A DNA stretch of 64,000 nt from Aquatica leii (GCA_035610365.1 CM069435.1:82059389-82123388); one strand, 5' to 3'; positions 12,521 through 25,178 are shown, numbered from the stretch's first letter. The notes: a model not told the origin generated them from the sequence alone. A program made the numbers and translations.

Positions 12521-13875
12521 GACGTCTAAAAAAATCTATTAAAATGATTTTTCAGTACAAAAAAAAATTGCAAAAGTTATAAACAAAGAATGCAAAAAAA
12601 GCATTTAGTTTTTCGTAAATAACTCAGGAACTATAAGAGATAATCAAAATCTAAAAAAAGTATATTATAGAGAAGGAAATTACCAAAAAAAAAAGTCCTA
12701 ACTTCCAAAACTTCCGTCTTCATTTAAATAATTAACACAGACATTTTTCGCTTTTTAGAGCTTTTTTTATATGTATACTCAAGATCACGTCCAAAAATTT
12801 TTTAAAGTGTAATGATTTTGTTTAAAATATCTTTTTTAAGTTGCAAGAAAAAAATTTGAAAAATCCTAAAAATATTTAAACAAATTTTTTAATATTTGTT
12901 CCGGTATTACTGTTTTGTATTGATGAAAAACATTTTTTAACGTAAAAAAAAATTATTTACATAATTTGTTTATAAATTGTTTCTAAACAAATTGACTACT
13001 TTAATATTTAAACAATTTTTTTTAACAATTTTGTCATGAAATTATTATTTAAAAATTTTTTTTCTTAAAAACAATTTTTAATTGTTACAATGTTTTTTTT
13101 ATATTTCTAATGTTTAAATAATTAGTTAAGAAATGATTGTTTTAAAAATCATCATTGACAAGCCTTTATAAAGTTACAAAAAATTTAAGAACAATATAAT
13201 TGTTTATTTATTTACCAATATGTTACAAACAAACTCGGACAATCACAATATTTTTTTTATAAATTTAGTTATAATTACAATTACAATATATCGATAAAAA
13301 TCGTTCTATAACTAATTATTTAAACATTGTCAATAAAGATAAACAATTATAAACAATTAAGGATTTGTTTATAAACAATTTATAAACAAATGGCTTAAAA
13401 AAATATTTTTTATGTTAATAAATGTTTTTATTAATACAAAAATAGTAATACTGTAACAAATATGCAATTTTTTTTAGGTATTTAGATTTTTATATTTTTC
13501 ATAAAAAATTTTCTTAATCAACAATCGCCTAACTTGTTCCAAAATTAAGTTAAATCAATTTTTCCAACTGGACCTTATTCCCGCAAGTGTTGAGAATACA
13601 TCATAATTTTTAAAAACTTTTTATTTAACATAATATACCTAAAAAAAAATATTTTATGTGACGTAATCGCTTCGGAAGCCGCGCGCGCATCCCGCAATAG
13701 TCACGCGGAGGCCTACCATTAGCGTTTGTTTATTGGAAATTTCCTCTTCTTTAAGCACCATTTTTCAGATTTTGATTTCTTGTACTTTTTGAGTTATTCG
13801 AGAAAAAGTAAATAATTTTTTTTTAATTTGTTTATAACTTTTGCAATTTTTTATCTATACTAAGATAAGGACGTC
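12521..13875. mobile_element. Unclassified element with diverged inverted termini
   Basis: The first ~170 bp and the last ~145 bp are inverted copies of each other. Both arms carry the word aattgcaaaagttataaac (12,566-12,584 plus strand; complement near 13,831-13,848) and continue in the same order with ataactca and atcaaaatct. A gacgtc word marks the outer edge of both arms (12,521 and 13,870). The interior is extremely AT-rich, with many aaacaattt/ttgtttata words and no open frame. A short GC-rich patch near 13,675-13,715 (gccgcgcgcgcatcc) stands out just inside the right arm. This layout fits a non-autonomous DNA transposon. The superfamily is unknown and no target duplication is clear. 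Confidence 0.6.
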
Positions 13876-14086
13876 TTTTGGGTTTGAACCGTGTGATTCA
13901 TCATATTCATCAATTCGCGCAGGTGTGAGGAAAACCGAAAAACTCAAACAAACAACCGAAATCTAACTAAAAACCTCTCAAAAGTTAGGTAACCAACTTG
14001 TAAACCAATCCAGATTCTAAATTCTATAGAAGTGACTTAAGAAAAACTAGTATCCGTATATAAAAACAAAGTATCGTTACACCTGG

Positions 14087-16369
14087 TTAAGCTTGACTCT
14101 GATTGGCGACGGTCCAAAAGGGGCGTGTTTCCGATAAAAGAGTAATGACCGGCAACCAAAAAGGGTATAGCTCAAAACCATGATCACGATTCAAATTATT
14201 AGAATGTTTGATAATTTTTATGCTCTCTCGAATTTTTTTATTAAAGAAAAATAGAAATTTTGCAATCACCAAAAGGTTATTAAAATCCATATTGTGATCT
14301 GTAGAAAAATGATGTTCAGCAGCCGCAGACTTAGAAATATGATTTTTTCTTATATTACGATTAGGTTCAAAAACGCGTGTAATGACGGAACGATCGGTTT
14401 CACCAATGTAGACTAAACCACATGAACAAAGAATTTGATGTACACCTTGAAATGAAAGTGTAAGAAATTTGTCTTTGAGAGAAAGAAGAATTTGTGAGAT
14501 TTTGCTTATTGAGTTGAATATGGTTTTAATGCCGTTTTTACAAAGAAGTTTTCTTATTTAATCTATAACCTTGTAAATTAGGGTAAAAATGCCATTTTTT
14601 GATTGGATTCGGAAGTAGACGACGATTAATAACTGTATGAATATCTCGTTTCATATAACCATTGTTCACCAAGGTTCTAGTAAGATGACGGAGTTCCAAG
14701 TCTAGATCCTTACATTGGCAAATAGGAAATGCGCGATGAAGATTCAATAACAAGTCGTTTCTTTGATGATAAGACGAAGCATGAAGGTATCTGTCCGTAT
14801 AAGTAGGTTTGCAATAAACAGACGACGCAGAAGTTTGTCGGGCTTACGAGTCACAAGAACGTCGAGAAATGGAAGAGAACCGTTCGTTTTGATTTCCATA
14901 CTAAATATGATATTTGGGTGTTGATCGTTCAGATGGTCAAGAAACTTAGACAAACCGAGATGACCATGAGACTAAACAATAAAAATGTCGTCAACATACC
15001 TAAACCAGGTTTTAACTTTGATGATTTGTTTCAAAAAATTCTAAAATTGTTAGCTACAACAGGTGAAAGAGTAGAACTTATAGCAGCACCCAAAACCTGT
15101 TCGTAAAACTTGTTAACAAATTGGAAGTAAATGGATGATAAACACTTATCAATAAAAAATCAAACTCAAGTCCTTGCCATGTTGAGACAGAATCTGTTCA
15201 ATGATAAGCGAATCCTTAATAGGAACTTTGGTAACAAATAAAGTGAAATCAAAACTTACAAAAAGATCTTTTGGTTTATAGTTTCTAAACGTTGAATAAA
15301 ATGCTGAGAGCTGAGTATGTGAGAAAAAGTTTTACCTGTAAATTTACAAAGTATATTGGACGAGAACTTGGCTGGCTTGTAGGTAGAATATTAGATAGTA
15401 CTGACGATAGGTCGAAAGGGAATACCATGTTTGTGAACTTTAGGAAGTTCGAATAGAAGAGATGGTTTGAAATCTGAAGAGGTAAGGCGACGTTTAGTTT
15501 CTGGAAGCAGATTGGAAGGTTTAGTTGACCTCAATTTTAATCCTCGCAGTGGGATTACGAGTTAGAAGAGCGTACGTTTTTTTGACAAAATAGAATGGAT
15601 TTTTGCAGTATAATCAATTTGGTTCAAAACGACAGTAGCGTTGCATTTGTCGGCTGAAAGAACAATAATATTGGGGTTTCAAAAAAACTTTTTAAGGATA
15701 ACTCTTCCGACTTAGAAATGTTGGGTTTAGAAACTTTAGATGATTCAAGGATTTTACCAGTGTGAATACGAATGGCATCGGAGATGTGGCGACAAAGATG
15801 TCTCATAGAAGACTCAACAACACATAAAATATCTTTTTTAGAAATACGTTTCAGAGCAACAACAAAACTAAAAAACACTGTTTTCTGTTTCTAAGTGAGA
15901 GTCAAACTAGACTAGATAAATTGACGAACGTTTTTATGTAGTAAGTAGTGGATGAAACTTTCTGATTCTTGGATTCGGACAGTTAAAATTATTTGAGATG
16001 ACCTTCAGTGGTTAGTCGTAGAGTTGCATCAGACTGCTGGCAAGTAATGTTGTCAAAGAGATTCCAACCATCCGAGGATAAAGTGTGAGCCAACGCAAGA
16101 TAAAGATAAAAGAGTGGTTTTCAAATGGTGTCTAACTCTCGTCTAGTTTGCTTAATCCGTTCGCATATCAACGCTAGACTAACACGGTATAGAATGTTTT
16201 TAGAAAAACGTGTCTGAATGTGAAACTTGATGTTGAGAAACGCAAGAGTGATGTGGTCACGACAGCGACTAAGAACAGTTAAAGAGCACAAAAGCTTGAT
16301 GAGTTTGTGGCGAAGTTTGGTTTTCAAAAAAACCTCGTTTTTGAACTTGTCGACAAAACTATTAACCAA
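14087..16369 (-). pseudogene. Penelope-like retroelement (RT plus GIY-YIG endonuclease), decayed
   Basis: Read on the minus strand, the pieces follow Penelope-like element order. 16,369-16,121 matches the N-terminal region (C-R-D-H ... L-A-L-I-C-E-R-I-K-Q-T-R). 15,878-15,624 holds I-S-K-K-D-I-L-C-V-V-E-S-S. Reverse transcriptase follows, with Y-V-D-D at 14,998-14,987. The D-H-L-N-D-Q-H-P-N-I and L-P-F-L-D-V-L-V blocks come next (14,940-14,850). A GIY-YIG endonuclease follows at about 14,445-14,280 (C-S-C-G-L-V-Y-I-G-E-T-D-R-S-V), ending in K-H-S-N-N-L-N-R-D at about 14,190. The family copies RNA back into DNA, using the GIY-YIG nuclease to nick the target. The frame is broken repeatedly, including a TAG shortly after the YVDD box, so this copy is dead. 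Ends were not defined. Confidence 0.85.
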
Positions 16370-17307
16370 AAAACACTACTATAAGTTACTTTATTGTATT
16401 TTATAATTTTTTTTGTTATTGTCAACAAGTCTTATAAACTTTTAAAACTCTTTAACACTAAATTGGGTGATTAAACGTAAATTTACGTCGCAGTTCAAAA
16501 TTTACGTCGGTTAACTATTACACTCAATGGAAATAGCAAGAAAATAATACATAATTTTCTAAAATGCGGTGTAACGTATTATAAGACATAACATAACTTT
16601 GCTTGTTATTTTTCAAGTAACACTTTGTTTGGTGGTTTGCAATACCAATTTGAAAAAGGCAAGTATTTTAATTTATACCGCTTTTACTTGTTTTTCTGTT
16701 ACTAGTACATAGGGTGGTTTTTCTCAGAACTCGTAAGAAGAAAAAACACTGAAATCAAAATATTATGTATGTAATATACCAGTATTCATTTGTATACAAA
16801 CAAATCTTAAAAAATCTGAATTTATAATAGAACCGTTTATTGCAACACTTTTTACATTTTTTTAAATTATTTGTCGCTGTGTTTTAATAAAAATTTCATA
16901 TAAACGTTATTACAGACATAATGTATATGTTGAGACTTAAAGAAAAAACAGTTAACACAATAAGTTTAAAATCACAAATCGTATTGTTAAAATCAACAGC
17001 TCTAAACGATAAAATATGTAACTGTGTAATGAACAAGTTTGAACCAGCGTTGCCAGGTATGGCTACCTTTCGCCATTCTAGCGCTGGCGACCGATTTAGA
17101 GGTTGACTTTTTCGTGATTTTTATGACTACTTTTTGCAAGCTGTGTGGCAAATGTACATTTTTTAGAGATGTTAGGTTTAACAAATGAGAACTATGCTTG
17201 TGGCGTGATGTTAGGCACAAACACGTAAACTTACTCGATTGTTACCATTAGGTTACCATATGGCATATGTCACATTACATAACAAAAAATCACAATAAAT
17301 AAATAAA
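16370..17307. other. AT-rich sequence with possible hAT left end
   Basis: Near 17,043 the sequence cagcgttgccaggtatggct is rich in the words seen at hAT ends and lies 265 bp upstream of a hAT start codon, so it may be that element's left terminus. The matching right terminus was not demonstrated. A patch near 16,455-16,520 repeats the word aatttacgtcg. No gene is supported. Confidence 0.35.
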
Positions 17308-19026
17308 ATGCCTAAATACCAAACAAAATTAAGGCAATATCGTAAAGAATGGGAAGAGCAGGACTGGGCAAAGGGTATTTAAAATTTTTATTCAATTTTA
17401 GAAGAATATGTATTTTAGATTGGTTGCAAAAATAGTGACTAATGACGAAATTATCGAACAAGTATCTGAATTTAACTATTTGGGAACTACCATTTCAGCT
17501 TATGAGAACTTAAACAACGTTGTAAGACAACAAGCTAATAAAGCATCTAGAATCGCGGGTGCTTTAAAACATACCATCTGGAAAAATAATTGCATATCGA
17601 CAAAAACAAAAACTAGAATATATAAAGCGTGCCTTAGACCTGTGTTGACTTATGCTGCAGAAACAAGAGCACAGACGGCAGTAACAAAAAGAATGTATCG
17701 AACACACGAAATGAAAATTACATTACTGGAACACCGTAGAAGCAGCGAAATTAGAGAAGAATGCGACGTTGGGTGCGAACGAGAAGGCGCGGTTGGAACG
17801 AACATGTATCCAGGATGAATGACAGCAGGTTGGCTAAGATCGCTAAGAATGGAAAACCACTATCAAGACGTCTGCCAGGGCGCCCCCTCCCCCAAACGGT
17901 GGAAGGAGTGCTGGACGTCCACATCTCAGGAAGCGGAGCAGAATTGGTAGCACAAGCCAAGGGCTTACGACAAGAAGAAGAAGAAGAATAAAAAGCAAAA
18001 ATTTACGAACCAAAGTAAAAGTAGTAAGATTAATGGGGCATACTGTAAACTCTGTAAGTCTACTTTACGAGCACACATAATGGACTTAAAAAAACATGCG
18101 AATAGTCAAATCCACAAAAAAAATATGGAAATATATTGCATGACAAACAAATTGGTTTAATTTGGCGTTTCGAATGTAACAAAAGCGAAGAAAATTTGTA
18201 ATCTATAATTAGCGATTCATATAGCGGTACATTCAAAAATTCTAACTAGTGATAATTTATGTGAAACATTGCGAGAAGTAAGCCAAGGTACATCTTTTGC
18301 TAATTTAACTTTACACAGAACCAAATGTTCAAAATTAGTTACCAAAGTCATTGCACCAGATTTGTTAAATACATTAGTAGCAGCCTTAGGCAGTCAGAAA
18401 TATTCGTTCATCATTGATGAGTCCACTTATGTTACGCTACATAAATTTATGTGTTTGTGCATACGATATTTCAATCAAACTGAAAATTAAATTATAACTG
18501 ATTATTTGGAAATTGTTGAGGTGTTTGAAACTACGTCTCATGCTTTGTACAATGCATTACTACAATTTTTAAATAATAATAAATTAAATATCGAAAACTT
18601 AGTGGCTATCGGTACTGATGGTGCATCTGACATGTGTGGGAAAAATGGAGAGGAATACAATGTTTTGATTGGCAAAATTAAGATGTACCCACAGATATTT
18701 TAGATTTTTGGCTTATGATGTATTCCCTCGAAAGAGCTAATAGTACTAAACCATTTAAATAGTTGGTACCGTACATCTTAACGTTACTAATAATACCTCC
18801 TAGTAATGATGTAGTAGACAGGGTGTTTTCAATAATGAATGCCACAAAAACAAAATTCCGTAATAAATTGCAAATTGAAATGCTAAGAATTCAAGTGCAT
18901 TTGTTTGCACATAATCTATGTTGCAACAAATTTGTTATCCCAGAATCTATGTTGAACAGGTTTTCTGCAGATATATATTTATCTAAATTGGAGAAAACAC
19001 AGGCAATAATTGAAATAGATATTTAG
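17308..19026 (+). pseudogene. hAT transposase with BED finger, interrupted and internally deleted
   Basis: The gene starts with an ATG at 17,308 followed by a basic segment containing Y-R-K-E-W-E. A LINE fragment then interrupts it (about 17,385-17,991). After the insertion, 18,030-18,135 reads as a BED-type zinc finger, with C-K-L-C followed by L-K-K-H-A-N-S-Q-I-H. At 18,269-18,490 come L-H-R-T-K-C and I-I-D-E-S-T, the hAT block with the first catalytic aspartate. At 18,590-18,640 I-G-T-D-G-A-S-D-M holds the second. 18,763-19,026 is the C-terminal dimerisation region (P-P-S-N-D-V-V-D-R-V-F-S ... K-F-R-N-K-L). The stretch between the second catalytic block and the dimerisation region is largely missing. 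Stops, the deletion and the insertion make it non-functional. Confidence 0.8.
17385..17991 (+). mobile_element. 5'-truncated LINE 3' end with (GAA)n tail
   Basis: The frame 17,408-17,818 matches the region after the reverse transcriptase palm of many insect non-LTR elements (F-N-Y-L-G-T-T-I-S, then K-T-R-I-Y-K-A-C-L-R-P-V-L-T-Y-A-A-E-T). The overlapping frame 17,761-17,991 holds the usual end of these proteins (R-R-W-V ... H-V-S-R-M ... R-L-P-G-R-P, then A-K-G-L-R-Q-E-E-E-E-E). The protein end runs into a gaagaagaagaagaa tail at about 17,971-17,987. The frame change near 17,760 is a mutation. Only the final ~600 bp are present, as expected for a 5'-truncated LINE insertion. It sits inside the hAT transposase gene. 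The exact clade (RTE- or Jockey/R1-like) cannot be decided by eye, and target duplications were not resolved. Confidence 0.75.
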
Positions 19027-19246
19027 TTTTATTATATATAGAATATATATTATATAGAATACTTTTCTACTGTTTTGTAATAAAACTTAAAAAAAAATTA
19101 TTATTATTTTTGAATTTTATCGCGTGTAGTGATAGTGGCGACATCTGGCTACTTTTTTTGTAGGTATTTATGAAAACTTAAGAAAATTTTATATTAAATA
19201 AAAATGCTTTTATCTATTTCGCAAAATTAACAAAACCGAATAAACA

Positions 19247-20958
19247 ATAATTTTAAAATTTGGTCAAATTAATGACCCCTTCTTTTAAGAGGTTGGATGA
19301 AAGCAACTACTAAATTCCCAAGCAACATTTTGTAACCGTGGTTACGTTGTTACCAGTTGCAAATTAGTAACATTAGCACCATGGTAAATAAACCGTTGCA
19401 GCAACGCAGCAGCAACTTTCGTAATTTACTGAGGTTTCAAATCTATTACAGAAATAACCATTTTACAACTATGGTTATAACTAAGTTTTTTTAAACCCTT
19501 ATGTAACTACAGTGTCAATTTAGTGGCATTAAAACCTTCATTTCGGTTTGGAGTGTAACAGTCTTGAAACTATGGTTACAAGTGTGAATTTCTAAAACTA
19601 CACTACAGTGTTAATCTATACGTTGAAACAGCAACAGAAGAAGTGCATTTTACGAGATATTTATAAGACACATAGACCATTATCATTATCCAATAAACAG
19701 TACCGAAAGTGTTTCTAATTCATAACTACGTAAGTACAATTATTGGTATATTATATTACTATAATTTTAATCGTGCATTTAAAACTACTGTTTCTAATTT
19801 AATCAACGTTGAAGAATTAGTTGCCAGTTATAAGTAAGCAAATTTTAAATTGATTTTATTTTCTTCTAGGATAAAATAGAATTTGATTGCAAGGACATTA
19901 CAATATTACACACAGTGATCAGAACGTGTAAATTAGATCGTGTTTGCGAACACCTATAATCTTTAAAAAAACAGTCGAGATTATGATCATTGAACCGATT
20001 ATAATTGCACATGTGCATTTGTAACCTAATACAAATATTTAACTAAGAATTACGTAGACGCATTAAACTATAACATGTGAGGAATATCTTAATCCGCCAT
20101 GGTCTTTTAACACAAAGACATTTTTCTCTTAACAAGATTTATGCATTTACTATTTACAAAATTTATAAATAATAGACATAATTCGCTTTTCTTGAAAATT
20201 TGCTGTAAAAACCTGTTTACTAGTACCTACCTGCAAAGATGTAAAAATTCTTTTATTATATCTTTTTTGTTTGAATTTAGTTCTATGAGAAACTATAAAA
20301 ATTTAAATAATGTACATTTATTATACCTTTTTATATATCTGTATCTTTTTGTTAATATATTTTTATCTCTACTTTTGTTTTAATCTTTATCATGCAGTTA
20401 GTAACGAAAATCTTAGATAAGTTGCTTAACAAAGCGGTTATAAAGTAGTTTCAAATAATGGTAATAAGCATGTTTTCAAAACAGTTACATAGCAGTTGCT
20501 GTAAACGGTAACTAAAATGTTATAAATCAATTACAAAACCGTGATGATAAACCATTACAGAAACGATTCAGAATAGGTAAACATGATTTGTAAAAAACCG
20601 TTATAGCAACGCTGCAAAACAGTTACAAAGTAGTAATTGCAACGGTTTCAGACACGTTGTAAAACGGTTATAATATTACTGCAGTTGCTTTGCAACTGAC
20701 CAAATCCGGTATTGACAACGGATCAGGAAAGACTCAGCAACTATTCTGTAACTAAATACCTTACTGAAACCATAGTTGCAAGAGAGTTTTACAACCGTTT
20801 TGTAACTGATTTTTGCTACTTGGGTTACTTGACTCAGTGTGAGCGAGCCTGATGAAGCGTTCATCCTGAACACAAAACGTCGCAAATTACTGAAGTAGTT
20901 GCTTTCATCCAACCTCCTAAAAGAAGGGGTCATTAATTTGACCAAATTTTAAAATTAT
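19247..20958. mobile_element. 1.7-kb non-autonomous transposon with ~70-bp TIRs
   Basis: The first ~70 bp (19,247-19,316) and last ~70 bp (20,888-20,958) are almost identical inverted copies. They share ataattttaaaatttggtc at the tip, then gaccccttcttttaagaggt with one difference (a/g) between arms, then tggatgaaagcaactact. The interior near both ends is packed with short related words, gttac/gtaac and gttgc/gcaac, often as aaccgtggttac or aaaacggttata. The middle is plain AT-rich DNA. No transposase frame is present. The open frame at 20,945-20,676 is only the terminal repeat read in reverse. Dense subterminal repeats of this kind are often transposase binding sites. Superfamily and target duplication were not determined. 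Confidence 0.75.
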
Positions 20959-23483
20959 CACTTACCAGGAGGCGAACCGTTCTACGAATAAAGAATGTAA
21001 TAGTAACGGACTCGCTGATTATTATTATTATATATGTATATTATTTTTTTTAATACAATTTGAAAATTTATATTTCATGAGCATTAAAACATGCATTGGA
21101 AGTCACCAAATGACAAAAAAATATTTTCTATCAACGCTGAAGAGTTGCTAAAGAAGTCAAGTTATCACAAGACAATTTTACATTATATGAATCAAAAATG
21201 TAATTCTCATATTGTTAAAATCAACATATTGACAAAAGTTTCTTCAAAACCCGCATCGCTATTTAACTTTGCAAAACTGAAGGTTAACGTGGCCACTGTA
21301 TTAAAATGCATTGTTTATGGGCAACAAAAGTGCTGCTAATTATTATTAATATAATTGTAAATGTTAACACAAATTGAATTTGATTGATTTAAGTTTTATT
21401 ATTTAACTAGTGGATAACAGGTCGCTTTAAATATATGAGAAAAAGTGCAAATATATATTTAAAAATAATTTAAAATAAAAAAGTAATTGTAGAAAAAACG
21501 TACATCACAAAGCAAATAAGAATAACTCTCATACGAACCAAAATATTTTACGGATCATATATACTTCAAGAGGAGAAGAGATATTACCAATAAATAAATG
21601 AAGTAATTTCTGAATCTTAATTAACAGAAAGCCGAAAATACTAATTTAAGCGTAGTACTATAGAACAGATTGACACTAGTACGGTAATATATTGTTAAGA
21701 ACCGTAGTAATAATTCATTGCGAAAACAAACAAGACTAATTTAAACACAGAAAGCTCTTTCCATCTATCTTGCAAGAAAATGATTGTACAAGCGAGGTGG
21801 TAAACGATAAACTATAACTCATGTAAGATTACAACATAATTAGATTCAAGTAATACAGACTCAGCAGGCAATTATAAACTTGGTGAACTTGCAAGCCGAG
21901 AAAAGCAGATTTTGATTAAATGACTTGTTCAATCAATACGCACTGGCATCAACTACACGAGATCAACTATCCTATCGTTTAACTGTCATATTGAAGTAAA
22001 TGCCGAGGGAATTTCATATATAACTAGCTTTGAAACGCCGTGTTAGATTCAATGATAAACCATTGAATATGTTTCAAGAATTAAACCGAACAGTATATTT
22101 AGAAGTTTATTGTGATTGATGAACGTTATTTAAATTGTAACTTGAAATCAAATTGTAACATCATCAATGTAGTTTTGTTACGCAATAATACGTTTTAATT
22201 TCAAAAATACGTATTGTGGCGTTCTGCAAATTTCCGATGGGTGCTATTATTTTAAAAATGTAAATTTTAATAGATTTGTGCAAGGAGTTTATGTAAATAG
22301 TAAGCTGGGTTATTATACCCACGACAATTGAATACTGCATCGTACATGTTGATATATAGACACTTTCGTGTAACGTAAATTGGTTGTGGAGTTAATCGGG
22401 ACAAAATATGATTGAACGTCAGTACACCCTTACTTGTAGGGATGGAAACTGATACAGCTAGTACCGTTAAAATAAGGGGAAGGGTAGTTTAATTTCCGGT
22501 AATACATCACATCATAGGTAGCACTGACATTGCCAACTGATTGTACACGTATGTGAGTGCAAAAATATTCGATAACTAGAAGTCTTTTAACAAAGAAGTT
22601 AGAGCTTTTTTTTACATACATTCTCTTTAATAAACTTCTAAAAAAAACGTATATTCAACAAAACTTTTTTTTAAAGTTCAACGTTTCGCAACAATAATAT
22701 CTACAATAATTTACTAACCAATTAAACAACGCAAATAATTCTATGTGTAATTTTAATAGTATACAATTTTTATAAAAATCTTACGTGTGTATCGGTGTTT
22801 GTAATATGCAAAATCCTTAAAACAAAAGAATAATTTCTTTGATGGTAGCTGACCCGATAGTAAAAACATACATTTTATGACCAACCGGCGACAAAAAGTA
22901 AAAATACTTTTGCTATAAAAATCAAAGATGAGTTTAATTTGTCATTGAATTGAACAAAAATAATAACAAATACAATGTAAATTGTCAGCAATTAATAATA
23001 AAAAAATAATAATGTTTAAATAATTGTTGTTTTAAACAAAATACTTGTACCTAAAAGTCTAAAGATAAACATCTTAAATATGGAATAAAAAATAAAAAAC
23101 TGTTTTGTATTGGTTTTACTATCCTAATCTTTTTAAGTTTTGAAACATTGATTTTGTAAATATTATGTTTAAATCTAAATATCTACTTTATTATTACATG
23201 AGTAGTTATGTAAAATGTCTATGTCCTCTGTCTTGCTTATGACAAATTGTATAAGTACTTTGATTTTTTTATACAGTTGCTCACACTGAAAATTTTACAT
23301 ATTTACTTTAGAATACATTTTATTACAACTTTCTGTATTAGAAATGATTGGAACAAAAAAAATAACTAACGTAGAGGAGAATGGGGGAATCGCAGTAAGC
23401 GGGTAATGACGGTCGAAGTGATATTTACAGAATCTTTTAATAGACAAGAATAAACAGGGTCGCGATATCTCGTGGACACTCAG
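20959..23483. other. AT-rich sequence without recognised genes
   Basis: An open frame at 21,091-21,339 (82 codons, plus strand) and one at 22,621-22,430 (63 codons, minus strand) have no motif I recognise and no supporting context. They are not called as genes. No other structure was seen. Confidence 0.45.
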
Positions 23484-23522
23484 TTAACCCTGCAGTACCC
23501 GCACTCGGTCTGTGAGACAGAC
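23484..23522 (+). repeat. piggyBac left end: TTAA target plus terminal repeat
   Basis: TTAA (23,484-23,487) is followed at once by CCCTGCAGTACCCGCACTCG, which fits the family rule that piggyBac insertions sit in TTAA and start with CCC. Just inside is the hairpin GTCTGTgagACAGAC (23,508-23,522). The matching right end was not found downstream of the transposase, so the element is probably truncated on that side. Confidence 0.75.
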
Positions 23523-23598
23523 GACATACATAATTCAGTATATCATATGATGCGCATGCGTTATTTTACCGCCGTTTTCAGTACCTTCCTACGTATTG

Positions 23599-23640
23599 CC
23601 ACAGTATAATATCATGAAATCTGAAAGCATTATACTGTGG
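23599..23640. repeat. Subterminal inverted repeat of the piggyBac element
   Basis: CCACAGTATAAT (23,599-23,610) and ATTATACTGTGG (23,629-23,640) are perfect 12-bp inverted copies about 110 bp inside the left end. Subterminal repeats are usual in piggyBac-type elements and may bind transposase. Confidence 0.65.
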
Positions 23641-23829
23641 TATTGCCGTTGAAGATCAGTGCAAAGTTCGTGAGTGCAGTGGTTTAAAAGTTATTTATAG
23701 TTTCGGTTTCACATACCGAAGCGGGTACTCACATTGTTTTTATTTTTATTTTTGATATTGGCGAAGTTAGGTAGTATTTCTTGCATTTTTTAGTAATATT
23801 AATTATTGTTATACTGACCAATTTTAGTC

Positions 23830-25178
23830 ATGGAAGATTATGAGCGGGAACAGGCGTGACTGGAACAAATGATGCATGACCTAATGCGGGAGGAGGATGG
23901 CGAAAACGTATTATATGACGATGAGCCGTCTTCAGTCGAAGAAGATTTATTTGAAACGAAAGAAACAAACAGCGATACTGAACAAGAAATATCTGACTGT
24001 GAAGACCTTCATACACAAGAAACCAGTGAATTGTGCTATAAAAGGAAAGATAAAGTTACAAAATGGGGAAAGCATGCACTGCGTAAAAATGTACAAACCA
24101 GACCAAAAAATAAAGTCATTCGTATACCATCTATAAGACTATCTACAAGGCCGTTACGAGAACCACTTGAGATTTGGAAATATTTTATCAATGATACAAT
24201 GTTAGGCCTCATTGTAGATAGTACCAATATTTTCATAAATTAAATATCCGGTAACTATATCCGTAAAAGTGACGTTAGACTCACAAATAAACTAGAAATA
24301 CAAGCTATTAGGATTATTATACTATGCGGGAATTCTAAAAGCAAATCATTTAAACACCAAAAACCTATGGAGAACTGACGGGTCAGGAGTCGAAATTTTC
24401 CGGTTGACTATGTTTTTGAACAGATTTAGCAGCCTTAGATTTGATGAAAAGAAAACGCGCAATGAAAGGAAAAAGATTGATAAATTGGCTCCTATATTGA
24501 AAATTGTAAATATGGTTATAGTGATTCAGAATACGTTACTGCAGATGAAAAACTCGAAGCGTTCCGTGGGCGATGCGGATTTCGGCAGTATATTCCGTCA
24601 AAGCCGAATAAATACGGAATTGAAATATTTGCAAGGTCAAATGCCAAAATGTAGGCACTCAGGCAGAAGGCCCATATAACAAAAATAGCAGTCCCGATGC
24701 GATAGTTGAAACACTTTGTGAACCCTGATATAACACAGGGAGGAACTTGACCGTTATTGGCACAATTCGAAAGAATAAAAAAGAATTGCCATTGGAGTTT
24801 AGTAAACCAGTCAAACGTCCATTGAAATCTAATATATTTGGCTTCATGGACAATTGCACCTTAGTATCATACGTTCCCCGAAAAAATAATAACGTATTGT
24901 TAGTTTCTAGCCTATATCACGACGATGCAATTGATCATGCAAGTGGTGAAGAATTTAAGCCAGAGATAATAACAATGTACAATAGTACAAAGGGCGGAGT
25001 TGATATGGTTGACCAACTATGTTCAAATTACAATTGCGCTAGAAATACTCCAAGATGGCCTATAATGGTGTTTTATTCAACCCTAAATGTAGCTGGAATC
25101 AACAGTTTAGTAATATATAGCTCTAATAACACCAATTTATCCATATTAAGACGCAAATTTTTCGAGCGCGCGTTTTAG
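23830..25178 (+). pseudogene. piggyBac transposase, degraded
   Basis: The most plausible start is the ATG at 23,830, about 340 bp inside the left terminus. A TGA at 23,857 breaks the frame after nine codons, and the frame then stays open to 24,243 with an acidic N-terminal domain, a typical piggyBac feature, ending in a W-K-Y-F-I-N-D-T-M segment. Frame changes follow, but 24,570-24,635 still reads F-R-G-R-C-G-F-R-Q-Y-I-P-S-K-P-N-K-Y-G, the block after the first catalytic aspartate. A clean 3' part, 24,747-25,178, contains T-V-I-G-T-I-R-K-N-K-K-E-L-P, then T-L-V-S-Y-V-P-R-K and Y-N-S-T-K-G-G-V-D, which carries the third catalytic aspartate. The C-terminal cysteine-rich finger is absent. The copy is inactive. 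Confidence 0.85.

Noticed and set aside
20676-20945. 89-codon minus-strand frame
   Set aside because: It consists largely of the right terminal inverted repeat of the 19.2-20.96 kb element.
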